Source of the DNA: Clostridia bacterium
GTDB taxonomy: Bacteria; Bacillota; Peptococcia; Peptococcales; BICA1-8
DNA: 60,584 nucleotides
NCBI GenBank assembly: GCA_030154225.1
Contig: JASKKI010000006.1
Span: forward strand, 1-60,584
Direction of reading: 5' to 3'
The stretch's first letter is position 1. Every line of letters starts with the position of its first letter. Positions 24,862 to 33,586 of the stretch are shown piece after piece. The notes under the pieces are model-generated. The model did no database searches and was not told where the DNA came from. It saw nothing but the letters and a program-made list of their open reading frames with translations. A program made the position numbers and the translations under genes.

Positions 24862-26253
24862 TTAATTCCCCCCAAACATTTTACCGGGATTTAAAATATG
24901 ATCAGGGTCAAGGGCATCCTTAATTTTCTGCATTACGGCTATCCCTTCTTGGCCAAACTCCCATTCCATATATTTAGCTTTAGCCATACCAATTCCATGC
25001 TCACCTGATAAAGTACCACCCAATTCAATAGCAACCTTAAAAATTTCATCAACAGCTTTGTGTACCCTTTCCATCTCTTCTTTATCTGATTCATCTGTCA
25101 AAATTGTTGGGTGGAGATTTCCATCTCCCGCATGTCCAAAAGTACCAATTTGTAGGTTATATTTTTTAGCAATATTTTTTAAAGCTTTAAGCATTTCTGG
25201 AATCTTACTCCGGGGAACAGTAGCATCTTCTAAAACAGTTGTTGGTTTCACCTGAGCTAAGGCAGGTAAAGCGGCACGACGGGCAGCAAAAATGCCATCC
25301 CTTTCAGCATCACTTTGAGCCAGTTTAATATCGACTGCTCCATTTTCTTTACAGATTTTTTGTACTGTATTAAATTCATTAACAACAACCTGTTCAATAC
25401 TACCGTCAACTTCAAGGATTAAAACAGCTTCAGCATCAGTTGGCAGGCCAACTTTGGCATAATTTTCTACAGTACGAATTGTAACATTATCCATGATTTC
25501 CAATGTAGCCGGAATGACTTGATTACTAATGATATCAGCTATAGTTTTACCGGCTTTATCTAAGTTGTCGAAAATGGCTAACATACTTCTTCGATATTTA
25601 GGGGCAGGTATTAATTTTACTGTAATCTCAGTAATGATACCTAAAGTACCTTCAGCACCAGTAAACAATTTTGTTAAATCATAACCACTAACATTTTTAA
25701 CTGTTTTACCGCCGGTACGAATTACATCACCATTAGCCATAACAACTTCCAGTCCCATTACATAATCCTTGGTTACACCATATTTTAATCCCCTTAATCC
25801 ACCGGAACATTCACTAACAGATCCCCCCATGGTAGCAGTGGTTACAGTCCCGGGATCAGGTGGATAAATTAAACCATATGATGCAACAGCTTCATTTAAC
25901 CTCTGGATTACCAAGCCCGGTTGTACCCTGGCGGTTAAATTTTCAGCATCAATTTCAACTATTTTATCTAACTTAAGCATTGATAATACAATTCCTTTTT
26001 TAATAGGAATTGTTCCCCCACTCAAATTAGTTCCAGAACCCCGGGTAATAAGAGGAATCTGATATTTATTGGCTAATTTAACAACAGCAACTACTTGTTC
26101 CTTGGTATCAGGAGTGACCACAACATCTGGTTCCTGACTAGGCATATCTGCTGTAGCATCAAATGAATAAGTTATCATATCTTCTTTAGAAGTAAGAACA
26201 TTTTCTTTACCTAAAATTTTTATTAATTCATTTAAAACTTCCTGGGAAAGCAT
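24862..26253 (-). CDS. glcD: FAD-linked 2-hydroxyacid (lactate/glycolate) dehydrogenase (GlcD-like)
   Basis: 463 aa. The PCMH-type FAD-binding half contains 'PLITRGSGTNLSGGTIP' (about 65-81), 'PPDPGTVTTATMGG' and 'GLKYGVTKDYVMGLEVV'; the C-terminal half ends with 'GTFGHAGDGNLHP' and 'GGTLSGEHGIG', with the catalytic/ligand His residues. This is the GlcD/D-lactate dehydrogenase family. ATG 26253 with AAGGAGGGAG upstream is chosen over the upstream in-frame start at 26304. The gene follows the lactate permease by about 140 bp. Whether the substrate is D-lactate, L-lactate or glycolate cannot be decided from sequence. Confidence 0.9.
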   Translation of the reverse strand: MLSQEVLNELIKILGKENVLTSKEDMITYSFDATADMPSQEPDVVVTPDTKEQVVAVVKLANKYQIPLITRGSGTNLSGGTIPIKKGIVLSMLKLDKIVEIDAENLTARVQPGLVIQRLNEAVASYGLIYPPDPGTVTTATMGGSVSECSGGLRGLKYGVTKDYVMGLEVVMANGDVIRTGGKTVKNVSGYDLTKLFTGAEGTLGIITEITVKLIPAPKYRRSMLAIFDNLDKAGKTIADIISNQVIPATLEIMDNVTIRTVENYAKVGLPTDAEAVLILEVDGSIEQVVVNEFNTVQKICKENGAVDIKLAQSDAERDGIFAARRAALPALAQVKPTTVLEDATVPRSKIPEMLKALKNIAKKYNLQIGTFGHAGDGNLHPTILTDESDKEEMERVHKAVDEIFKVAIELGGTLSGEHGIGMAKAKYMEWEFGQEGIAVMQKIKDALDPDHILNPGKMFGGN

Positions 26254-26394
26254 CTTATCTCCCTCCTTAAAACAATTCAGAATAATTAAGAATAATCTAA
26301 ACAAATCCCCATATACGAGAAGGGGAGAATATTAATTCCCCCCCCCTAGTTCAATTAAATTTTAACTGATTTATTTTTATTATCTGACACTTAC

Positions 26395-28058
26395 TTAAAT
26401 CGGGAATGGATTAAATCCACTGTAAATGAATACAGCGATTATTGTTGCTACAGCAATACCATAGATGAAACATGGAATTGCATTTCTACGAATAAGTTTA
26501 CCTTCAACTCCTATGGTACCAACAGTAGCACAGGCAGCAACAACGTTGTTTACACAAATCATGTTACCAACGGCTCCGCCGATAACTTGTAGGGCAACAA
26601 TTAATACTTGTGGCATACCTAAAATTGTTGCAGTTTCAAATTGGAAGGAAGCAAATAAAATATTGGAAACGGTGTTAGAACCGGACATAAATGCTCCCAG
26701 TACACCGATGAATGGTGCAAAGAATGGGAACGCACTTCCTGCTATACCGGCCGCTGCTTTCGCCATAGCAGTCATCATACTATCTAAGCCACCGGCATTA
26801 ACACCGGAGTTAAGCATTAACTGTACCATAGCAACGCCGGCAAATAAAGCAATGGCAGCACCGGTAATTTGCTTAAAGGTATTACCCCAGGCAGTTTTTA
26901 CCTGTTCTCCACTCATACCATGAATTGCATGAGTAATTAATGCAACAAGAATAAATGGTATTGTTCCTGGTAAATAAGCCCATGCTAAACCATAGTTCAA
27001 ACCTTCAATACCCATAATATTAGGAATAACAATTTTTTGAGCAGCTAATAAAGGTTTTAATCCTAAGGAAGGAATACGGGTTACAACCAGGATTAAAGCG
27101 ATTAAAGCATATGGGGCCAGGCTTTGAGAAGAGGCATTTTAGCTTCTCCAACATCACCTGTATCAACAACGGATTTCCAATCTTCTTCCCATTCGGATTG
27201 TTGCGGGAAATCCCAGGGAGTTTTAGGGGTCAAGAAGTTATTTTTAGCAGCCCAGAGAACAATGGGTAATCCGATAAATGCGCCGACCAGGGATGGAAAC
27301 TCAGGGCCCAAGGTCCAAGCGGTAATTGAATATGGTACGGTGAAAGCCAAACCTGCAAAAATTGCAAAGGGAGCAGCAGCTAAACCACCGGCAATAGATT
27401 TTTCTTTACCAAAGAATTTGGTTAGCATACAGAGACCTAATAAAGGTACAAAGATACCAACCAGGGCATGGGGTATAGATACCCATTTTGCTAATACTAA
27501 TTTAAAGCTTTCTGCACCAGCAGCGTCTAAACCTGCATTTTTCAAGTTACCGGCCAATGTACTCATGGCACCAAAAATAGGTGTACCAACAGCACCATAG
27601 GATACTGGTGTACTGTTAAATATTAAAGCAACCATGGCCGCAGCTAATGGTGGAAAACCAAGACCTACCAGTAGTGGACCAGCCAGTGCAGCAGGGGTAC
27701 CAAAACCGGCAGCACCTTCAATAAATGCACCAAACATCCAACCAACTATAATGGCCTGGATACGGCGGTCCTTGGTAATACCCATGAAACCATTATTGAT
27801 AGTAGCCATAGCACCGGATTGTTTTAGGGTATTAAGAATTAAGATTGCACCAAAAATAATTATGAGAACATCAAGAGCTTTAAATACACCGAATAAAGAA
27901 TAACCTATAATATGTTGGAAGTCCATTTGCCAAACAGTAAGAGCAATTACTGCAGATAATAACCAGGAAATAGGTAAAGCTCTTTTAGCAGGCCAGTTAA
28001 AAGAAGCCATTAAAACAATTGTCACCAGAATTGGCAAAAACGCCATAAAAGCATACAT
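26395..28058 (-). pseudogene. lctP: L-lactate permease, split by a one-base frameshift
   Basis: LctP is a proton/lactate symporter of about 530-560 aa with some 12-14 membrane helices. Two adjacent readings cover the whole family: 28058 down to 27102 ('[17 protein letters not shown]', '[15 protein letters not shown]') and 27015 down to 26395 ('SGSNTVSNILFASFQ', 'ICVNNVVAAC'). In between, the first reading hits a stop after 'LLKAWPHML'. Adding one base in the run ggggcc at 27113-27118 gives '[15 protein letters not shown]' and continues through 27015 without a stop; with that base the length is exactly 555 codons. Either a real mutation or a sequencing error at a homopolymer. Start ATG 28058 has GAGGAGG upstream. 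Confidence 0.9.
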
Positions 28059-28402
28059 AAAACGAATACCTCCTCACTAAATAAATAAATTTTTTTCTCT
28101 CTTTCTTTTCTTTATTTTTTTAACTACCCTCCTTTTGTTGGTATTTTGTTCTACATTATAAAATTTTAGCTATTTTTTGAAAAATTCCTTCTTTTTTTTG
28201 AATTTTTTTAAATAATTTTATTTATAAAATAATAAAAATAATTTATAATTTAACGATTGATTTTCTAGATACAATTTATAAAATTTAATTCTAAATTATA
28301 ACTTTTATTTTTTTTAATATTCTTTTTAACTTATAAAAATTTCCATTAAAAAAATTTATTTTTTGGATAAACTAATAAAAAGTTATTTTTGGAGGCTACA
28401 TT
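28059..28402. other. Very AT-rich divergent intergenic region
   Basis: 344 bp between lctP (minus) and the 167-aa gene (plus), with long A and T tracts and almost no G or C. It holds the Shine-Dalgarno sites of both genes and one plausible lctP promoter (28155-28183). I see no structured RNA, operator palindrome or small ORF in the rest. Confidence 0.7.
28155..28183 (-). promoter_or_regulatory. Possible lctP promoter
   Basis: TATAAT at 28155-28160 on the minus strand with TTTTCA 17 bases upstream (28178-28183), about 97 bp before the lctP start. In such AT-rich DNA chance matches are common. Confidence 0.35.
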
Positions 28403-28906
28403 ATGAAGCAAACTATTGTGGGGGTTTTTAATTCAGAACAGCAGGCAGAACTGGCTCTAAAGGAGATAAGTTTTGATCGTTTGGCTAATGAAGAAATATC
28501 AATTCTAAAAATCAAACAACAATTTGAGAAGGAAAATGATGATATTGCACCAAATTCGCTAACTAGTACTAAACCTTTTAAAAATTTACAAGGTTTTACT
28601 ATTCAGGGAGCCAATTTTGAAATTACAGATTTAGGAGAAACTTTCATAGCAGGACCTTTGGCTGACCGAATTAAAAATAGTACTGCGCAAAACTTAACTG
28701 CAGCACTAATCAGTTATGGTGTCACTAAAGAAGAAGCAAAGGAGTATGAGAATCTGGCCAAAAAGGGCAAAACCCTTTTAGTAATCGAAACCAATTCTGT
28801 CAAAGCTAGTAATGTAGTCAATATTATGAGTGAATATGGTGGTAAGTCAGTTAATAGATGGAATAAAAATTTAAATCATAGTTTAAAAGTATTTAAATCA
28901 CCTTAA
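28403..28906 (+). CDS. Small soluble protein, general stress protein 17M-like N-terminus
   Basis: 167 aa. The first half ('IVGVFNSEQQAELALKEI') resembles the general stress protein 17M/YflT fold seen in many Firmicutes proteins of unknown role, and the middle has a glycine-poor repeat of the same type ('ISYGVTKEEAKEYENLAKKGKTLLVIE'-like, in part). No membrane segment, no catalytic motif. ATG 28403 follows TTGGAGG. One of the few plus-strand genes; it converges with rluB and the two coding ends overlap by nine bases. Function unknown. Confidence 0.7.
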   Translation: MKQTIVGVFNSEQQAELALKEISFDRLANEEISILKIKQQFEKENDDIAPNSLTSTKPFKNLQGFTIQGANFEITDLGETFIAGPLADRIKNSTAQNLTAALISYGVTKEEAKEYENLAKKGKTLLVIETNSVKASNVVNIMSEYGGKSVNRWNKNLNHSLKVFKSP

Positions 28907-29620
28907 TCCAATACTTTTGCGCAACTGTTTTACTTCTTCACTGGTCAACAAACGATAGCTTCCCTTGGGAAGCTTTCCTAATTTTATAGGACCTACTTGA
29001 ACCCTTTTTAGATTTAATACAGGATGATTTACAGCTTTACACATCCTTCTGACCTGTCTATTTCTACCTTCATAAATAGTTACCTCTAATAAAGTACTAT
29101 TTTTCATTAATTTTAAGATTTTTACCCGGGCTGGTTCTGTTAACCCATCTCCTAATTCAATACCATTTCTTAACTGCTCTAAAGCTTTGTTATCTGGATG
29201 ACCTTTAACAAGAACCTCATAAACTTTATTTATTTTATACTTAGGGTGGGTTAGACGAAAGGCTAGTTGTCCATCATTGGTTAAAATTAATAAACCCTCT
29301 GTTTCATAATCTAAACGACCAACAGGATAAACCCTCTGATTAATGTCTTTTAATAAATCAATAACTGTTGGCCTACCTTGGGGATCTTTAACAGTAGTTA
29401 CATAACCGTCAGGTTTGTTTAATAAAATATATATATTTTGTTCCTCTTTTTCAATTGGTTTATTATTTACTTCAATACGATCAACATCTGGATCAACTTT
29501 TGTACCTAGCTTGGTCACTACCTTACCATTAATCTTCACCTTTCCTTGTAAAATTAATTCTTCACAACTTCGTCTAGAACCTATACCAGCATGGGCCAAA
29601 AATTTTTGCAACCTTTCCAA
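28898..29620 (-). CDS. rluB: 23S rRNA pseudouridine synthase RluB-type
   Basis: 240 aa. An N-terminal S4 RNA-binding domain ('RLQKFLAHAGIGSRRSCEELI', broken at residue 20) is followed by the RsuA/RluB catalytic core with 'PVGRLDYETEGLLILTNDG', in which the Asp of 'GRLDYETEG' is the catalytic residue, and 'EGRNRQVRRMC'. It makes pseudouridine in the 23S rRNA peptidyl-transferase region. The TTG start at 29620 follows AGGAGG. It comes after spmA-spmB as in B. subtilis. Confidence 0.94.
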   Translation of the reverse strand: MERLQKFLAHAGIGSRRSCEELILQGKVKINGKVVTKLGTKVDPDVDRIEVNNKPIEKEEQNIYILLNKPDGYVTTVKDPQGRPTVIDLLKDINQRVYPVGRLDYETEGLLILTNDGQLAFRLTHPKYKINKVYEVLVKGHPDNKALEQLRNGIELGDGLTEPARVKILKLMKNSTLLEVTIYEGRNRQVRRMCKAVNHPVLNLKRVQVGPIKLGKLPKGSYRLLTSEEVKQLRKSIGLR

Positions 29621-29683
29621 AAATATTCCTCCTAAAATTTTAGCAATCTTAGTAAATCTCTATAATTGGTATTTTAACATATT

Positions 29684-30220
29684 TTAACCAAACATTTTAT
29701 TTACTATATAAACTGAAGCTACAAAAGATGTAAAATCCGCAATTAGCCCTACCCATAAGGCATGCCGATATCTACTAATACCTACTGACCCAAAATACAC
29801 AGTTAAAACGAAAAAGGTTGTATCAGAACTACCCTGCATGGTAGAAGCCATTCGCCCTATTAAAGAATCGGGCCCAAAAGTATTTATTAATTCTGTAGCA
29901 ATACCCAGTGCTCCTCCTCCTGATAAAGGTCGCATTATGGCCAGAGGTAAAATTTCACCGGGAATACCAAATAATTTGATTACCGGGCTCAAAGCTCCTA
30001 CCATAATATTCATTGCTCCGGAATTTCTAAAAATGCCAATGGCCACCAACATAGCAACCAAATACGGAATAAGCTTAATGGCTATTTTAAACCCTTCTTC
30101 AGCCCCTTCTATAAACTCTTCGTATACTTTAACACCTTTGAAATAAGCAAAAGTAGGAATAAATAATACTAAAAAGGGGATAGTCCATTTTGATAATATT
30201 CCAATTACCTGTTCTAACAT
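29684..30220 (-). CDS. spmB: Spore maturation protein B
   Basis: 178 aa from ATG 30220, exactly the B. subtilis SpmB length. A polytopic membrane protein of the nucleoside-recognition (Gate) domain type, with 'SKWTIPFLVLFIPTFAYFKG' near the start and 'RPLSGGGALGIATELI' and 'GSSDTTFFVLTVYFGSVG' later. With SpmA it is needed for full spore core dehydration and heat resistance. The alternative TTG at 30229 lacks spacing. It sits directly behind spmA (stop/start within 8 bases). Confidence 0.95.
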   Translation of the reverse strand: MLEQVIGILSKWTIPFLVLFIPTFAYFKGVKVYEEFIEGAEEGFKIAIKLIPYLVAMLVAIGIFRNSGAMNIMVGALSPVIKLFGIPGEILPLAIMRPLSGGGALGIATELINTFGPDSLIGRMASTMQGSSDTTFFVLTVYFGSVGISRYRHALWVGLIADFTSFVASVYIVNKMFG

Positions 30221-30225
30221 AAAAC

Positions 30226-30810
30226 TCAACCCTTTCTAGTAAATAATCTAAATAAGTTATCTGCAGTCAGGGCAATTATCATGCCAATTAAAGTGGCAAA
30301 CAAGGTAGTACCAACAATTTCCGTAGGATTTAAAGATCCTGCAGCTACTCTTACTCCGATAATAGTTGCTGGAACTATAACAATACAGGATGTATTTATA
30401 GCTAAAAATGTTATCATAGCATCACTGGCAGTATCGGAATTTTTATTTAATGTTTGTAGTTCTTGCATTGCTTTTAATCCAAAAGGAGTTGCTGCATTTC
30501 CCAGACCCAGAATATTGGCACTAATATTTAATAAAATTGCACCCATGGCCGGATGATTTTCCGGTACACTAGGAAACAAAAATCTGGTAAAAGGCCTGAT
30601 GATTTTGGCTAAAATATCAACCAAACCTGCAGCTTCTCCTAAACGCATAATGCCTAACCAAAAAGTCATTAAGCCTATTAAATCAAATGAATATTTCACA
30701 GCTAAATTTGCTGCTTGTAAAACTGTATCGGTTATAATTTCAGGCTGACCATTTATAGCAGCAACTAATATTCCAATAACAATCAATGCCAACCAGATTA
30801 AATTAATCAT
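30226..30810 (-). CDS. spmA: Spore maturation protein A
   Basis: 194 aa from the ATG at 30810, which has GGAGTGG nine bases upstream; a 22-codon longer reading to 30876 adds a polar stretch that SpmA does not have. Gate-domain membrane protein with 'LIWLALIVIGILVAAING', 'LNISANILGLGNAATPFGL' and a C-terminal helix. Acts with SpmB in spore maturation. The divergence of spmAB from the unrelated ytfJ is marked by a terminator at about 30920. Confidence 0.93.
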   Translation of the reverse strand: MINLIWLALIVIGILVAAINGQPEIITDTVLQAANLAVKYSFDLIGLMTFWLGIMRLGEAAGLVDILAKIIRPFTRFLFPSVPENHPAMGAILLNISANILGLGNAATPFGLKAMQELQTLNKNSDTASDAMITFLAINTSCIVIVPATIIGVRVAAGSLNPTEIVGTTLFATLIGMIIALTADNLFRLFTRKG

Positions 30811-30905
30811 AAGTATCCACTCCAAATATACTGCATCTTTTAGATACCTATGAAAACTTATTACCTTGTAGAACAAGAAAAAATATGACTTTTAAAGTAA
30901 GCAAA

Positions 30906-30938
30906 GAAAAAATCTGATCCCTGATAAGATCAGATTTT
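30906..30938 (-). terminator. Terminator of ytfJ
   Basis: Stem AAATCTGATC/GATCAGATTT with an 8-nt loop and a T run on the minus strand, five bases after the ytfJ stop. Confidence 0.88.
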
Positions 30939-30942
30939 TATC

Positions 30943-31401
30943 TTAATGATTTTCTTTTGCTCCGGCAAACTCATTGGTAATCTGAGATTTTTCCGTTGAA
31001 TTATTATGGTTATTCTTTCTACTAAAAATTCCTTGGATTTGATTAACAAGATTTGGTGCTTGATCTATTAACCTGTCCACCATGGCATTTCCTTCAACTG
31101 AAAGAAACCGGACTTCTTCTCGGGATACTACTAAAAAACCTACCGGTTGTACCGAAACCCCTGCTCCCGAGCCACCTCCAAAAGGTAAAGATTGTTTTTG
31201 TTCCTGGTTTTTTCCTCCCCCTGCAGTTTCGAATTCACCACCCCCGGCAGCAAATCCACATACTACCCGGGAAACAGGAATAATTACTGTGCCATCTGCA
31301 GCTTCAACTGCATCACCTACAACTGTATTGACATCTACCATTTGTTTAATACTTTCCATTGCAGTTTTCATTAATCCTTCAATAGGATGGTTACTACTCA
31401 T
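30943..31401 (-). CDS. ytfJ: GerW/YtfJ family spore protein
   Basis: 152 aa. The family signature 'SNHPIEGLMKTAMESIK' at the N-terminus, 'VNTVVGDAV' and 'TVIIPVSRV' and a glycine-rich loop ('CGFAAGGGEF', 'GGGSGAGVSVQPVGFLVV') are all present. YtfJ (GerW) is a forespore-made spore protein; in B. subtilis its loss affects germination. The C-terminal 25 residues are polar and rich in Asn and Lys. ATG 31401 follows GGGGG. Gene order DUF2953-ytfJ-spmAB is conserved in spore formers. Confidence 0.94.
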   Translation of the reverse strand: MSSNHPIEGLMKTAMESIKQMVDVNTVVGDAVEAADGTVIIPVSRVVCGFAAGGGEFETAGGGKNQEQKQSLPFGGGSGAGVSVQPVGFLVVSREEVRFLSVEGNAMVDRLIDQAPNLVNQIQGIFSRKNNHNNSTEKSQITNEFAGAKENH

Positions 31402-31425
31402 TTAGTTACCCCCTTTTCATTAATA

Positions 31426-32079
31426 TTAAGAAGTCACACCTTTTATAAGATGATAGCTTACACGTACAAAACGAATAGTATGTATCAAGACAATAATAAT
31501 ATGGCCTAAGGGGAAAGCAATTATACAATCGTATTCTAAATGTAGTTTAGAATTATTATTAAAATCTGGAACAATCTGTATTTTTGGAGTTTCCGGTTTT
31601 AAAACCACCCATTTTGATAATTGGGATAATAAAAAGCTATATACTGCCCAGAGTGAACCAATGGTCATTCCTGTTTTAGCTGCATCTACTAAGCCTACTT
31701 CTGTATAAATATTTAATTTCTTGCATTTAATAGGTTTTAATATTTTAGAAGTTAATTTTAACGAATGGAATATAATTTGTAGGACCCTGGGTAACCAGAT
31801 GTTTATTCTTCTGAAAATAATCTTCCAATTTTTTTCCGGTAATTTATCAGCTTTCATAGATTTCTCAAAATTTTTCGGGGTATATTTTTTTCGCGCCATT
31901 AATGAAAGAATTTTTGCCAGGGGAGTGGAAAATACTTTATTTAAAGTAATAAATAAAATTTTAACTTGTATTTTAATCTTGTCTTCATTATTTGCCCTGC
32001 GGTAATTAATATGAATTTGCGTGGGTAATAAAGCCATGATAAGAAATATTATAAGAATCAAAAGGATATATACGGCCAT
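31426..32079 (-). CDS. DUF2953 domain membrane protein
   Basis: 217 aa. An N-terminal transmembrane helix (about 2-19), then 'HINYRRANNEDKIKIQVKIL' (a DUF2953 pattern broken up here), a basic region ('RKKYTPKNFEKSMKAD') and two C-terminal hydrophobic segments. DUF2953 proteins are found in spore formers next to ytfJ (B. subtilis ytfI) and have no known reaction. Co-directional with ytfJ, 24 bp upstream of it. Confidence 0.82.
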   Translation of the reverse strand: MAVYILLILIIFLIMALLPTQIHINYRRANNEDKIKIQVKILFITLNKVFSTPLAKILSLMARKKYTPKNFEKSMKADKLPEKNWKIIFRRINIWLPRVLQIIFHSLKLTSKILKPIKCKKLNIYTEVGLVDAAKTGMTIGSLWAVYSFLLSQLSKWVVLKPETPKIQIVPDFNNNSKLHLEYDCIIAFPLGHIIIVLIHTIRFVRVSYHLIKGVTS

Positions 32080-32144
32080 ATTATTTCACCCCTTATACAT
32101 CCTAATTTTGGCAAAAAATACATTGGATATACTAATAAAATTTT

Positions 32145-32172
32145 AAAAAAAAAAAAAACGGGGCTTCCCGTT
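32145..32172 (-). terminator. Terminator of the scpA-scpB unit
   Basis: Stem AACGGG/CCCGTT with a short loop, followed by a run of 14 T on the minus strand. A clear intrinsic terminator after scpB. Confidence 0.9.
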
Positions 32173-32233
32173 TTCAGTGAAAAAAGTGAAAGAGTATATA
32201 AAAATCATGTATATATTCTGAATTAAATGGTAT

Positions 32234-32761
32234 TTATTCTTCTTGATGTTTTAAGTTTTCTAAAGAAGGTAATTGAGAAAGATCTTTTAAACCGAAGTAT
32301 TTTAAAAAATCTTTGGTGGTACCGTAAACTATGGGACGTCCTGGTCCTTCTTTTCTACCTAATTCTTCTATTAAATTTTTTTCTACTAGTGTATTAACAA
32401 TTTTATCTACTTTTACTCCCCGAATTAACTCAATTTCACTCCTAGTGATAGGCTGCTTATAGGCAATTATGGCCAGGGTTTCTAATGCAGCATGGGAAAG
32501 GGTACTTAATTGGGGTTTAAATAACTTCTGTATGTATAGATCATATTCAGGTTTGGTGACAAATAAAAATCCTTCGGCAACTTCTATTAAGTGGAATCCA
32601 TGATAATTTTTAGTATATTCTGCTTGTAAGTCCTCCACGATTCTTTGGGTAATATCAGGGTTAATATTAATTATTTCACTAAGTTGTTTTATTGATAAAG
32701 GTTCATTACTGACAAATAATAAACTTTCAACAATTGCCTTAGTTTCGTCTAAGAACAACAA
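32234..32761 (-). CDS. scpB: Segregation and condensation protein B
   Basis: 175 aa winged-helix partner of ScpA in the SMC complex. Recognised by 'AIVESLLFVSNEPLSI' at the N-terminus, 'TLSHAALETLAIIAYKQPITRSEI' in the middle (two pieces) and 'GRPIVYGTTKDFLKYFGL' at the end. I favour the TTG at 32761, with AAGGAG nine bases upstream; a longer reading to 32788 starts inside scpA. Overlap with scpA gives coupled translation. Confidence 0.94.
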   Translation of the reverse strand: MLFLDETKAIVESLLFVSNEPLSIKQLSEIININPDITQRIVEDLQAEYTKNYHGFHLIEVAEGFLFVTKPEYDLYIQKLFKPQLSTLSHAALETLAIIAYKQPITRSEIELIRGVKVDKIVNTLVEKNLIEELGRKEGPGRPIVYGTTKDFLKYFGLKDLSQLPSLENLKHQEE

Positions 32762-32774
32762 ACACACTCTCTCC

Positions 32775-33518
32775 TTATTCTTCATCATCTCTTATAAAAA
32801 TAACTATCCTGCCAAAAGAGCCACTTTGCATAAATCGAATTCTATTAAGCTTTATCAATTCCAGGAGAGCTAGAAAAGTAACAATAATCCTTAACCGACT
32901 GGTGCCCAATGGAAATAAGTCAGTAAAAACTAAGCCTTTTTTACTAACAGATAAGGCCTCCATTATATTTACCATACACTCCCGAATTGAGATTTTTTCC
33001 CTGGATATTTCATAAATTGGTTCAGGTTCACTTGCTTTTTCCAGAATTACTTTAAATGTTTGAAATAAATCATGAACTGTAAGATTTTCTACAGGATTAC
33101 CAGGTCCAAATTTTTTAATTATTTGGGCCTCGTCAAAATTCCTGGTAAATACTTTAGTCATTTCTTTTTCTCTAGTCCGTAATATACTTGCTGCTTCTTT
33201 ATATTGTTTATATTCTATTAGCCTGATAACTAACTCCTCACGGGGATCTTCTCCTTCATCTTCATCAATAACCTTTACAGGTTTAGGTAATAACATTTTG
33301 GCTTTAATAGCTAATAAAGTAGCTGCCATAACCAAAAATTCGCTAGCAAAATCCAGGTCAAGGAATTTGGCCTCATTTATATATGTTAAATATTGATCCG
33401 TAATTTTAGCAATAGGTATATCATAAATATCAATCTCATTTTTTTCGATTAAATGTAATAATAAATCCAATGGTCCTTCGAAATTTTCTAATCTCACCCG
33501 ATACTTATCCTGCACCAT
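32775..33518 (-). CDS. scpA: Segregation and condensation protein A
   Basis: 247 aa kleisin subunit of the SMC-ScpAB condensin, needed for chromosome segregation. N-terminal 'FEGPLDLLLHLIEKNEIDIYDIPIA' (family hallmark, in two pieces), central 'EFLVMAATLLAIKAKMLLP', and C-terminal winged-helix 'FLALLELIKLNRIRF'. The ATG at 33518 overlaps the stop of a 19-codon leader ORF (TAATG) and has only a weak ribosome-binding site of its own, suggesting coupled translation. Fourteen-base overlap arrangement with scpB downstream. Confidence 0.95.
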   Translation of the reverse strand: MVQDKYRVRLENFEGPLDLLLHLIEKNEIDIYDIPIAKITDQYLTYINEAKFLDLDFASEFLVMAATLLAIKAKMLLPKPVKVIDEDEGEDPREELVIRLIEYKQYKEAASILRTREKEMTKVFTRNFDEAQIIKKFGPGNPVENLTVHDLFQTFKVILEKASEPEPIYEISREKISIRECMVNIMEALSVSKKGLVFTDLFPLGTSRLRIIVTFLALLELIKLNRIRFMQSGSFGRIVIFIRDDEE

Positions 33519-33577
33519 TAATAACACCCGTCACTGTTACTTAAAATTGTTCCCATATCACTTCTGCTTTTTTCCAT
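33518..33577 (-). CDS. 19-residue leader ORF translationally coupled to scpA
   Basis: An ORF of 19 codons (MEKSRSDMGTILSNSDGCY) preceded by a strong AGGAGG six bases away that overlaps the site-2 protease stop. Its TAA shares one base with the scpA ATG (TAATG). The peptide has no recognised motif, no signal peptide and no codon run suggestive of attenuation. Its likely role is to bring ribosomes to scpA, which has a weak site; it may equally be a chance ORF kept for spacing. Confidence 0.45.
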   Translation of the reverse strand: MEKSRSDMGTILSNSDGCY

Positions 33578-33586
33578 TCTATCCTC

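Noticed and set aside
26328-26350. Terminator with a C9 run after lctP
   Set aside because: The pairing CCCC/GGGG is short with a long loop and no real T run follows; glcD and glcF are probably read through from lctP.
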